Below are positions 22,824 through 33,721 of a stretch of DNA of 64,000 nt, piece by piece. Position numbers and translations under genes: made by a program. Position 1 is the stretch's first letter. Each line of letters starts with the position of its first letter. Source of the DNA: Phaffia rhodozyma (taxonomy: Eukaryota; Basidiomycota; Tremellomycetes; Cystofilobasidiales; Mrakiaceae); NCBI GenBank assembly GCA_014706385.1, contig JACGZH010000007.1, positions 813,501-877,500 on the forward strand. Direction: 5' to 3'. Below the pieces are notes generated by a model. That model was not told where the DNA came from, did not search any database, and worked only from the letters and a program-made list of their open reading frames with translations.

Positions 22824-25800
22824 ATGGGCTGGACCGCTTACGGAACACTCGGCCTCGTCGGTGGCTTCCTTCCCAGACTCGCAGCCGGAAGCTCCCCAGA
22901 GCTCACCACCTGGCTCGGTCACTCTGCGTTCCATCAGCTCAGGCAGGCCCTCGTCTGGACTCTCTTTCTCTGTCTGTTGGCTTGTCTTGGTAAGTCTCGC
23001 GTTCCCTCCTGTTTTCTAATCCTTCCTTCCGTCCCTCCTTCTTGTCTTGTTCTTTCTACCTTTCGTCTCTCTTTCTTTCCTTTTATCCTCTCTCCTACTC
23101 ATTGTTACCTATCGCTTTCCACTTCCCTCTCTCCCTCTCTCCCTCTCTCCCTCTCTCCCTCTCTCCCTCTCTCCCTCTCTCCCTCTCTCCCTCTCTCCCT
23201 CTCTCCCTCTCTCCCTCTCTCCCTCTCTCCCTCTCTCCCTCTCTCCCTCTCTCCCTCTCTCCCTCTCTCCCTCTCCCTCTCTCTTCTCGCAACATTGCGC
23301 ACACTGACACCTGATATTGTCCCTACCTAAACTCAAATAAACAAATCGAAACAGCTTTCGCAACCAACCCAACAGACAACTCCTTTCGATCCCACCTGAC
23401 CGAACTCTCCTTCCGTCGACACCTTCGAGAGCTCCATCGTCCGTCCCTGCCGATCGATCCAGACGCTACCACCGCTGCCAATAATGATGCCGATGACGAC
23501 GACAACAACGACGATGACGACCATCACACCTCCTCGTCCTATCCCCGCTCGGCCAGAAACGCCTCGAACGAGACCGGCTCATCGGTCGTCGATCGTCGCG
23601 GGCCACGGTCAGGACGTCCCTCCCACCCGTCCTCCCCCTCCTCCTCCTCCTCCCTCGGCACATTCCGCCAAACCCGGTCGAGCCAGTCAAAAAATCCGTC
23701 GGCCACCAGACAGGGCCCCTTCGCCCCGTTCAGGTTCACCAACAGAGTCTCCATCGCCCTCCGCACACCTCCCTACGCCCTGCGCGATCATCTACTCTTC
23801 TCCATCGTTACCGTCTCTCCATCCACCACCTCGTCCCCACTCGCACTGGCAGACCGGATCGGTTCCCACCACCCCCGGAAATCAACCAAACCGAGATGGC
23901 CGGACGGAGGAACCGACGATTCCGACACCGTCCTCGCCGGCGTCTGGTTCATCGGCGCCTTTGGTAGATGGTGGTTCGGCGGTAGAGTCGTCACACCCAG
24001 TCAAACGATCCCGAACCAGTCAAATAAAAAGGTCGACGGTAGCTCAAAGGATGGCACGACGTTTGGCGTCGTCGACTTGAAGGCGTTGGATGGAAGCGAA
24101 GAATCGGTAGCTGCTGGTAAGTCTTTCTTTCTTTCTTGTCTTTCAACATTGGCAACTAGAAACCCGAAAAGATCGGTCTGGAGCCCTGAGTATTGACCTT
24201 GTGCGTCACCATGTTTGATCAATCGTCCAAAAAATAAAATCCCCCTTCACACCTCAAGTTCTGCACAACAAAGCTCTAGATCTCGAACTACCTCCTCCGT
24301 ACTCGTTCTCGTCCCCTTCACCCGGAGGCAACGGTCCCGCACCGAACCAACCGCACGCGCTCTCTCGTTCGGGTTCGACAAAACGGTCAGCCAACAATCG
24401 GTCTCGTCAACCCAGCCTAGAGGATCCGTCAACCAGTCCTTCTCTCTCTCCCTCGGCCACGTCCACAGAGAGGAACGAGGAGGGCAGTCATCCGTTCGAA
24501 CATCCCTCTGCTAGCTCAAATAATCATTCATTGATCGAATCCTCCATGGTGTCTGCTTCATCCAACCCGAACGCGCCCTCTGCCCTTTTGACGTCCTCGT
24601 CATTCCCTTCCCTTGCCTCGTCAACTGTGGTAGGAGGTCCGGCTGCTGCTACTACTATCACTTCATCCTTCTCGCCATCAACCACCATGTCGTCCTCTTC
24701 CCCACCCCCGGTCGCGGCAGGGTCAACCGTGTTCCAGTCGTTCACATTCCCACCTCACTCGATCGCGCCCGGCTCTTTTCCCGAGATCTCGATTCCCTCG
24801 GTCGACCCCTCGGTTCTCTCGACCAACCCGGCCCTCGCCGAGGTCCACAACGCCCTCGTCCTCTCCCAATCCACCACGACCGACCTCCGGGCCCAGCTCT
24901 TCCAGTTTTCCACCCAGACCCAGACTGCCCATTCGAGCCTGATGGCCAACCTGGAAGAACTCCGGGTCCGGAAGAGGGACGAGGACGTCGAACGGCTCGA
25001 GGTCAAGGCCAGGACGAAATTGTTGGAGGACGGGAAACGACAGGCGGAAGGACTCAAGCGGGAGGCAGAGAAGAAACTCCGGGTGATCGAAGGTCTGAAG
25101 GAAGCAGTGTTGAACCGGATCAGAGAGCTCGAAGATCGGCTGGCGAACGCGAGAGACCGTATGGCCGCCCAAAGGGAAGAGATCAAGGCGAGCGACGAGC
25201 TGATGAACACCAAAGGCTCGGCCATCCAAAAGGCGACGAGTTCGAAAAGAGAGGAACTGAAAAAGGTAGAGTCCGAGTTGGCCCAGTTGGGTTCAGACGT
25301 CAGAGAGTTGGAAATCCAGACAAAGCAAGAAGAAGACGCGTTCGAGACTTCCAAAACCGAAGCGCTCACAGCGCTCGAACAAGCCAAACGGTTCGCCAAT
25401 ACCTTCACTTCGTTCCCTCAGCCGAGGTCGATCGAGAACGAACGGTTCGCCCAGTCTGCCTTTCCACCACAGCCACCCCCGCCGATATCCACCTCGTCTT
25501 CTTTCCCTTCTTCGTATTCCCCTTCATCCGCACAATCTGTTTCCACTACTTCCTCCGCCGCCGCCGCTGCCGCTATTGCTCCTACTACTTCTTCTGCTTC
25601 TTCCTCATCCTCGTCTTCCCCCTCGATCGCCGTCGGTCAGACGGTACCATATCCGTCGGCCTCGGCAAACGGTCGGTCATCCCAAACGCATACTCCTCAT
25701 CCGTCGCCTCCTCTCTCTCGCATCCATTCAAACAAGGCGCCCTCTGCGTTCTACGAGCTCCCCGTTCAGCCACTCTCTCTTTCCCTCTTTGACCGAAGAC

Positions 25801-28447
25801 GACAGCAGCAACCGACCTCGACGACAATTGACCCGACCTCTCTCTCGGCCGGTCCTCCGGCCGCCCCGTCTGGCACCGGTCATGCCGCTCCTTCGATCCT
25901 GAGCTCTACCTCTGGCAATTCATCCACCACGCTTTCCATTCTCAATCCTCCCCACCTTCATCACACCCATCCTTCTTCCCCCAACGACCCGGTCCCGGCT
26001 TACTCGTCCGCTCTGAACGACGTGTTTGGGTTCGAGGACTTTGGACCGGTCGCTTATTCATCTCGATTTAACAAACCTGCCTACGCTCAGGATCATCACC
26101 TTCACAATCAGGACGGATCGTCCAACCCACCCATCACTCACACCCACGCCCACACCCACACCCAAAACCTTGCCCTTCCTCACGACCGGGAACGATCGAC
26201 CTACGCCCCGTTCGGTCGACCCGTCCCGACAGAAGAGTCGAGCGAGGACGAATCATCCTCCCCTCTGTCTCTCTCTGCTTCGTTCTCAGACCTACTCCCC
26301 AGAGGCTTGTTCCAATCGATCAGTACCGAAGGCCTTCTGACACCGGAGAGCGAGAGCGAAGCAGAAATCGAAAGCCGGGAAGGATACTCCTACGGGGGAA
26401 CTCACAACCGAACCGGCTCGCTCGGCCGGTTCTTCTCCGATCAACCCACCCGTTCCGGTGTGTCGTCCGTCGTGCCTAGCCCTACGTCGGCCCGAGGCTC
26501 GGTTGGGAACGACGACAGGCAGACCCCGCCCGGTGTTCCGGACGACCGGAGAGGAAGCCAGAGCGAGCGAAAGAAATCGACGGAAGACTCGGCCCTGCCT
26601 CTGTCGCCCCAACTAGCGTTCCCGGACGAGCGCAGGTCGTTCCTGTCGGATCCCTCGTCGGCGGAAACACCGGTAGTCCCGTCCGCGGAAACGTTCGCCC
26701 TCCGCCGAGGCTCCTCCGACGACGACGGCGGCGGCGGCCATCCGCAAGATTCAGACCGATACCCACCCTCGAGCATGCAGCCGTTCAGGCGGCCTTCGAT
26801 CTCGCCCCGTATTTCCGGGACGTTCTCGCCCACAGAGCCCACTCAGCTTGGTGGGCCGGTAACCGAAGGTGAGCGCGCGGACAACAAGGACAAGTCAGGA
26901 GCCGAATCGAGGGAGAGTAAAGCAAGGGGCCAGGCCGGCACGTTGTCGAGGTTCCCTCCTAGACGTTGGTTTCCTTCTTCCACCGCTGAGGCTAGCTCCG
27001 GCCCTACCGCTGGCTCCGTCAACGGTGTTCCGAGTTCCGATCAGTCGTTCGTCGAATCACCTAGGTCTTCTTCCAACTCGACCGCCACCCTTTCCACCAT
27101 CCCTGGTAGCACGGCCGACAACGGCAAACTCAACCCGGACGCGAGAGTGTTCAGCCTGAAGACCGGGTTGAACAAGTCTCATTCGAGCCCGGTGTCTGTC
27201 CATCAGCCACCCGTGTTGAACCGGCCTTCGTCAGACCTCTCTGTCAACTCAGCCCCTTTCGTGCCCACCATCTCTGCCAGCAACGCCAACGTAAACAGCA
27301 CGACCGCCGCCGCTGCTGCCTCTGCCTCTGCCTCTGTCTCTGTTCCTGGCAGGATGTCGTCTGAATCACTAGTTCATCCCGCCCATCCTTCGTCGACCGG
27401 TAACCCGGGGGACTACGCAGTCTCGCCAGGTGGAGGAGCAGGCTCCAGGTTCTTTTCGTCCATCAGAGCCTTTGCGCCTTCTGCCGCGGAGAGGGAGGCT
27501 CTGACGAGGGCGCTCAGGTTGAACAATGGGAGCAGTCGAAGTTTAGAAAGCCCTTCGAACGGTAGCAACGGTGGAGGTGGTGGTGGAAGTGGTGGCGGGG
27601 GAGGAGGAAGTGGAAGTGGAAGTGGCGGTGTTGGCAACAATCAGAACGGTCCCTCTGGTTCGAACTCTACTTCTGGCTCTGGCTCCGGCTCGGTCTCTGG
27701 CTCCGGGTCGGGAGCGGGCGAGAACTCGTTGCCGAACTCACCGACGTTTTACCCACAGAACGGTCTGAACGGCAGGATCCTCTCCGGTCCTTCCGGAAGA
27801 TTAACCGCGACGCCCTTCATGACGACCCCTCGATCCAGTCAGCTTGATCTGAGCTCGTCTTCTGTTTCCGGCCCCGGCGGGAACGGCGAGAAAGTGGGTG
27901 CGGGCGCGAACGCGAACGGGGACGCGGTTTCGAACGCGAACCCGAACGGGGGCAGAACGGGAGGTTGGAGGTCCGATAGACCGAGGTTGACAGATGGTCC
28001 GGATGAGGGAACGAGTCGTCGGAAATCGTTCAGGTCGGTCCATCCTCTTCTTCTTCTTTCCCTTTTATTCGATCTTCTTGCGACTTTGAATGCTCAATAT
28101 ATGTGTGTGTGTCTTTTTCTCTTTTTTCTTTTTTGTTTAACAAACGATCGTGAAACCCCCATAGTCGGTTCTTTAGCTTGGGATCAACGTTCACTAGAAA
28201 ACCGACAGAAGACAACCCACCCCCATCCTTACCTATCACCTCCAACTCATTCTTCTCCATTCCTTCCACCCAATCCCAATCCCATCCCCAACCGCCATCC
28301 CAATCGCATTATTTGACGCATTCGAATCTCGCTCAATCACAACTACAACCGCAACTGCCTGAACCCGACGGCGGACCAATCCGATCGGCTCAGCCTTTGA
28401 GCGAACTAGGGACGGACTACTGGGCCCCTAATTGGAAGAAGAACTGA
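22824..28447 (+). CDS. Very large hypothetical protein with coiled coil and low-complexity tail
   Basis: Unrecognised protein of about 1,650 residues in four exons (22824 to about 22988; about 23355-24117; about 24258-28033; about 28171-28447). It opens MGWTAYGTLGLVGGFLPRL and has hydrophobic stretches LVWTLFLCLLACLG in exon 1 and VLAGVWFIGAFGRWWFG in exon 2, possible membrane or hairpin segments. Residues around 490-650 (24,880-25,410) form a clear coiled coil (LEELRVRKRDEDVERLEVKA, LKREAEKKLRVIEGLKEAV). The rest is Ser/Pro/Thr-rich, with an Ala run, His-Thr repeats and a Gly/Ser spacer (27,570-27,720). The short final exon has RFFSLGSTFTRKPT and ends DYWAPNWKKN, which looks constrained. Membrane attachment plus coiled coil suggests a scaffold; that is inference. 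A start at 22491 is possible but leader-like. Confidence 0.65.
23125..23283 (+). repeat. Octanucleotide CCCTCTCT tandem repeat in intron 1
   Basis: About twenty near-perfect copies of CCCTCTCT within the first intron of the large hypothetical gene, making a purely pyrimidine strand of about 160 bases. An 8-base unit creates long artefactual open frames in all phases, so no coding is proposed. Confidence 0.9.
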
Positions 28448-29135
28448 GCTTGAACGTTAGATCTCGTTTGCGTGTAGACCGGATGGGCCGCTCGGGCTCG
28501 GGAAGAGTGTTGTGGACGTGGATCGGGACTGGGATGGAAGGGAGGGGCTAGGAAATGGTAGTGGGATGAGGAGTGGATCCGTTTTTTTTCCCCAATCTTC
28601 CTTTCTTTTTATTTAATCCTCCTTTTTTCGTTTTTTTTTTCTTTCTTTCCTTACCTCTTCCCCCCTCCCCCCCCCCCTCCCCCCCCCCCTCCCCCCCCTT
28701 CCCTTTCGATTTGTCGTCAGATCTTTCTTCTCTTTTCCTTCTTTGTTCTATTTTTTTTTCCTTTCTTTCTTCCTTCCTCTCTTACCCATTCGCTCGTCAG
28801 GAGTAGGCAGTCGTCGTTGATCTATTGTCTAAGTTTTATGGTCATGAAATATGAATGTAGTCGTAGTCCTTCCCGGTTTTTTTTCTTTCACCTGAGCTGA
28901 AGAAACTCGTTGCCCTGACTTGGGAGCAAAACGATAGGACGAACCAGAGGCTGGAGACCCGGAAAAAAAGTATATAAGGAAAAGAATAGATCGAAAATGG
29001 AAAGCATTGCGCTGGGACTGGAAACATCGATAACGAGAATAGGTTATTCCTATCGGAAAGGGATGTCTAACAAAGGTTTCAAGAGACGGGATCCGTAAAG
29101 GCAGGAGTTAATCTACCAAGAAGAGGAATGATCTT
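28448..29135. other. Convergent 3' flanks, T-rich and C-rich
   Basis: About 690 bases between the large hypothetical gene and the lyase gene, which face each other. T-rich tracts and an extreme cytosine block (28660-28703) are present. No gene seen. Confidence 0.45.
28660..28703 (+). repeat. Cytosine tracts separated by single thymines
   Basis: Four or more runs of six to eleven cytosines, each split by one thymine. The complement has matching guanine runs, which fits G-quadruplex-forming potential on the minus strand and i-motif potential on the plus strand. It lies in the 3' flank of both neighbouring genes. Confidence 0.75.
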
Positions 29136-31854
29136 CTAAGCTAGATAGAGGGTCTCCAAAAAGATTCTTTTCAAGGACAGAAGCAGAAACGAGAGGAAGA
29201 TCAATAGGTGAGCGATCGGCCTGACACTTGAAACTCGGATGCAAGGAACATACTTGGCTACTTCTGGAACGATCGTCGAGCCAACCGAACTTTGACCGAG
29301 ACCATACAGGGCGACCTATTTAGAAACACCATAGATTTAGCCTCATTCTTGACAGGCAAAAACTACAACGACGAGAGAAGAGGAGAACGAACCATCGTGC
29401 CATCCTTTTCATCTTTGGGAGCGGTTCGGACCTCCTGGACAACGCTCTCAAGATCTTTGATCAAACCATCTGCATTCGTCAAGAGCTATATCCCAGAATG
29501 TTTTTATTTATTTATTTATTTATTTAACAAACAACAGAGCACAACAAGGGTCAGACGTCTCTTCAGATGAGGCCAACGAGAAGAAAGGACGTACGGTACA
29601 AGCGATGTGTAGCGCTGCAGGACCCTCCAACGCGTTCAGATGCCAACCCTTTTTACCCATCCGATCGCCAACCAACATGATGTTCACTTCGTCCGACTTG
29701 CTGGTGAACGCTACAACTGAACTTATCGGATCTCCTAAGACATAGAGATCTCTGCTCAAGATTGAGGAGGACACAAAGGCCTGTTTGATGATAGTGGCTG
29801 TGGTAAGAATCTTTTTGCAGGATTCAGTGTATCCACTAGAAGAACAGAAAATACGGTAAGTGGACTAAAAGGTGATAAGTCGATCAAAGGTTGAAAGGGA
29901 GACGTACTTGATTCCTCGGGACATCATAATCGCCCAGCAACCAGCGATCAATGCACCAGGTCTTTGGAGGAAGGCGAAATCAGTCAGCTGAAAGCCTCTC
30001 GTGATATGATTATACAAGTGTAGCAGGCTGCTTACCTCGATCCTGTCGAGTTGAAGAAAGTTTAGAGGATATATATAGATAGAATTGCGCGAGATCAAGT
30101 TTTAAAAGGTAATCAAAACGAGAATCTTGACCAGACAGGCACGATATCAAACATACCTGCAAGTGTGGGTGAAGCGTATAGCCCCCCTTTCCACCCAGGT
30201 AGTACATAAAACTACATGAACGGGGTAGTATGAGTACGTTCAATCAACCTCACGTTTCCCATACAACTGCACAGAAAGAGAATATTATACAAGACGCACC
30301 TGGTGGCTTCGCCACTCGTTGTTCCTCCACATGATAACCGACGTTCCTTTAGGAGCAAAGCCGTATTTGTGGGTGTCGCATGAAATTGAGGTGACTCCGG
30401 GTACGGTAAAATCGAACGGCTCCGTTTTGAAACCTGCTCGTTCCAAGAAGGGTACGATGAAAGAACCGAGACAACAATCCACGTGAAGGCCAAGCTTGTA
30501 CTTTGTCGCGAGCTTGCCAAGTCCAGGAATATCATCGATCATGCCATCTGGAAAGTTTGGCGCGCTACCGACGAGCATGATCGTGTTCGGGTTGATTGCC
30601 CGTTTAACAAGATCCAGTCTGACTTTACGCGTCTTTTCATCAACAGGAATCGAATGAAGCTTGATATGAAAGTATGATGAAGCCTTCCAAAACGCCGCGT
30701 GTGCCGAAGCGGGGACGATCCTGTAGCCGGGTAATACAGGAGGTGGGGCGTATCATGTTAGCACGAGTTCCAGACGGCCATAGCACAAGAGTTGAAGAAA
30801 CGGGTTACAAACATTTCTGGCTTGGTGATTCCTTTCACATTCAGAGCCCAATCTCGGTACTTTGTTTTTTCCGGTTTTACCCAAGAATTCGTTTCAATAT
30901 ATTTTTCTTTTAGTACATGTTGTGGACTGTGTCCAGTAACAAACAATGACAAGGATTGTCTGGAACATACCGTCTTGCAAGCCAAAAGAATACTCTCCGT
31001 TCCTCCGCTCGTAGTCGTTCCCGCCCCGTCCGGATTTCGGAACATGTCCAACACCATGGCCACAATCTCTGCCTCCATAATCCTGATGGAAGGAAAGATG
31101 TCCGGGTGCAGCTGTGAATGGTGTTTCATTGTCAGTTCGCTCGGACATGTACCATACATGCGTACGCTTTGAACAAACACTCACCGGATTAGAGACAACA
31201 AACTTCTCGAACGCGAGCACGCTGATTTCTTCATCATCCTTCTGGCCGGAATACACAGCGCCAGACACTCTACCTTCCTTCCAGTCCTCTCCACTCTTTC
31301 CATTTTTGACAGACTCTGACGAGCCAAGGGCAGCATATTTCTCGAGTTCCGCCATGAGAACATCCTTCGTCAAACCGGAAGCGGGAAGTCTTAGATTTCG
31401 GTTCAGATGAGGCCTCGGCGGAGCGAGTTTGTCGGTCAGCGTTGATCGAAGCGCCGACAACTCTGCCTTTACTTTGGCCTGCGAGGACGGAAGACGGAGG
31501 AGAAGAGAGACGATGAACTGGAAAGATGGAAAATTTCAAAGTTTGCTGTCAACTTGCCTGCCTGACAGCCGGACGAAAAGGGGCAGGGGTGAGTGGAAGG
31601 AAGAGTCTAGAACTTGCCTGCTGGAATGTCAGGTAGATCTCTGTGCCTGTGCCTTTCTGATTCAGGAAGCCAAAGAGTTGATGCCGATCAGTACTACATA
31701 CAGAGGAGTAAACATGATGAGAAGATTCGTGACCAACCACTCCTCTGGCTCTGATGTGCCTGTAGGAGGCGAGGATGATGTTTGTCCAGATGTAGTATGC
31801 TGAGATAAGATTCCTTATCGTCGTCACACTCGGCAGGCGAATTGAAGTAGCCAT
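29136..31854 (-). CDS. DPL1: Sphingosine-1-phosphate (dihydrosphingosine-phosphate) lyase
   Basis: PLP enzyme of the ER membrane that cleaves long-chain base phosphates to a fatty aldehyde and phosphoethanolamine, the exit step of sphingolipid breakdown. The N-terminus has a membrane segment ([20 protein letters not shown]) followed by [20 protein letters not shown]. Catalytic-domain blocks in order: [20 protein letters not shown], the [14 protein letters not shown]-phosphate loop, [32 protein letters not shown], then [13 protein letters not shown] with the Schiff-base lysine, then [14 protein letters not shown] and [16 protein letters not shown]. The end reads IFLETLYLA with TAG at 29136-29138. 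About ten introns. One has a GC donor (31518-31617), and a second in-frame GC donor lies inside it. The gene is divergent from the SDR gene. Confidence 0.94.
31518..31617 (-). other. GC-AG intron in DPL1, with a second in-frame GC donor
   Basis: On the minus strand, CAG is followed by GCAAGT (31612-31617) and the acceptor TTTCCAG ends at 31518. This joins LTFQQ to [11 protein letters not shown] in phase 0, as the family requires. An identical 11-base block recurs 60 bases further on (31551-31561), with another GCAAGT (31552-31557). The 60 bases between are open, so using the second donor would insert exactly 20 residues and leave a 40-nt intron. Confidence 0.7.
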
Positions 31855-32193
31855 CGATTGAATCAGAGGTGAATGAGGTGTTTAATAATTTGAGTGGGTG
31901 GTTGACTTGATTAGATTGGTGGCAGAACAGATCGTCTCGACGGTAGCTGATATAAAGGGACAAGTTTGTGTACCTGAGGAGGTCCGTGCGTGATCAACTG
32001 GTTGACTGATCGAGCGGATCGGCTCAGCGGCGGGACGGGCAAGGGCGTGGACGGGGGTCAAGTTAGGGTTAACAGTTGGTGACTGCCGTTAGTATCCTTC
32101 ATCCGGATCGATCTGGGTTTTTGATGACGTGAGTCGAGAGTTGTTCGGACATTCTTTCTCATCTTCAACACATACACACGCTTCGTAGGAAAC
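31855..32193. promoter_or_regulatory. Shared divergent promoter, DPL1 / SDR
   Basis: 339 bases separate the two divergent start codons. The plus-strand side has a pyrimidine-rich leader just before 32194. No named element was recognised. Confidence 0.45.
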
Positions 32194-33563
32194 ATGAACA
32201 ACAAAGTCGTCGTCGTAACTGGAGCAAATAAAGGGATCGGCCTTCAGATCGTAAAGTCTATCCTTCTCCAGGCGCCGCAGAGCCAGCCGCTCACAGTTTA
32301 CCTGTGCTCAAGAGATTCATCTCGAGGAAAAAAGGCGTTAGAAGATGTTCTTCAAGGGAAATCTGTAGGCGATCATGTTGTCAAAGTCGGAGATCTCGAT
32401 ATATCCAATCAAGAGAGCATCAGAAAATTTGTCGACAGAGTCGAAAGCGAGTCTGGCAAGGTTAGTCCGTTTGCGCTTCTCGCATCAGCATCTACATCTT
32501 TCTCCCACTGATGTTCACCTGATTTCTGTTATAAACGATGACAAACGAATGATGCTTCAGACCGATATACTAATCAACAACGCAGGAGTGGCGATCTCTG
32601 GAAACAAGTTCGATCGTGAGGTCGTCGATTATGCATTCAATACCAATTATCACGGAACCAAGAATGTCCGTCCGATTTCTATGTTTTACCACTGCCTTCT
32701 CATATTCATAGCACGATCTTATCGGACTTAAACATGTTCTGTTTCTTTCTATATGCATACACGACGAATACGACATTATGTACAGGTCATTCAATCGTTC
32801 ATTCCCCTTTTGAAGAAATCGACCGAAGCCCGGATCGTCAATGTGGGGTCCACTGCCGGTCGATCAGGTATCATCACAGACCCGAGCGTACTCGCCCGAT
32901 TTACAAAAGACGACCTGACGGAGGAAGAACTCGAAAAGGCCGTTGCCGATTTCAAAGTGAGCTTTTCCTTCCTTTTCGCTGTCTATCATATTACAAAACT
33001 TGTAGACTCACCTTATGCCGATTGGAGCACATCAGAACGATGTGAGCGCAGGCGACTATGCTAAGAAGGGATGGCCTGCTACCGGGTATGGGATGAGCAA
33101 GTAAGCGCCTTTTTCTGTCTGTACACACATGTGCTCCGACTCGAACTCATCGTATTCTCCCTTTTGCTTCCTTCTTCTCTGCTTCTCTTTCACTCTGCGC
33201 TTACTCTGGTAATAGACTTGCTCTCCAAGCGTACACTCGAATCGCCGCGCGAGAAAACCCAGGAATGCTAATCAACAACTGCTGTCCTGGCTACGTCAAG
33301 ACTGACGTTCGTCCGCTTCTGATCATCTTCTTCATTCCCCTATGTTCTGACTCCAACTGACCATCCTTTTCCCTCTCAATCCATATCACCCTTGTCATCA
33401 TTTTCATATTTCTTTTGATGCGGATCTGATACGAATCCAGATGGCGCCCGGCGGTGTGAAGACCCTCGAACAAGGTGCCAAAACGCCCGTCATGCTTGCC
33501 CTGGATGATATCAATAACGTGACCGGAGAGTTCTGGCGAGACGGTCGAGTTCAGGTTTGGTGA
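32194..33563 (+). CDS. Short-chain dehydrogenase, carbonyl reductase type
   Basis: NADP(H)-type classical SDR resembling CBR1. The start MNNKVVVVTGANKGIGLQIV contains the TGxxxGxG cofactor loop, and the Arg in CSRDSSRGKKALEDV suits NADPH. Then come GDLDISNQESIRKFV, ILINNAGVAISGNKFDREVV, YAFNTNYHGTKN, VIQSFIPLLKKS, RIVNVGSTAGRSG (catalytic Ser region), and the GYGMSK active-site Tyr-Lys pair. The end is ENPGMLINNCCPGYVKTDMA with a final FWRDGRVQVW; TGA is at 33561-33563. Five or so introns, all with clear junctions. The active site is complete. The natural substrate cannot be read from the sequence; proximity to the S1P lyase is at most a hint at lipid aldehyde reduction. Confidence 0.9.
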
Positions 33564-33721
33564 AAACATGCCTATACTTCCCTTTTATGTTCCATTTATC
33601 ATCTTTCTTTATTATCTTCATAAAGTATGGCCGTATGTATGTGTATATGTATATGTGGATATATAAGCCGAGCTTAAATCCCCTTGATCCTCGGTCGAAA
33701 TCCGATCGTAATCAAGCCAGA

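Noticed and set aside
23042..23314. SLPLSLSPSLPL repeat frames on the plus strand and ERERGREGERERG frames on the minus strand
   Set aside because: They are products of the CCCTCTCT intronic repeat, open in all phases by composition.
24723..25408. Long minus-strand frames opposite the coiled-coil exon
   Set aside because: They are shadows of the GC-rich coding exon; the plus strand has the coiled-coil periodicity and continuous splicing.
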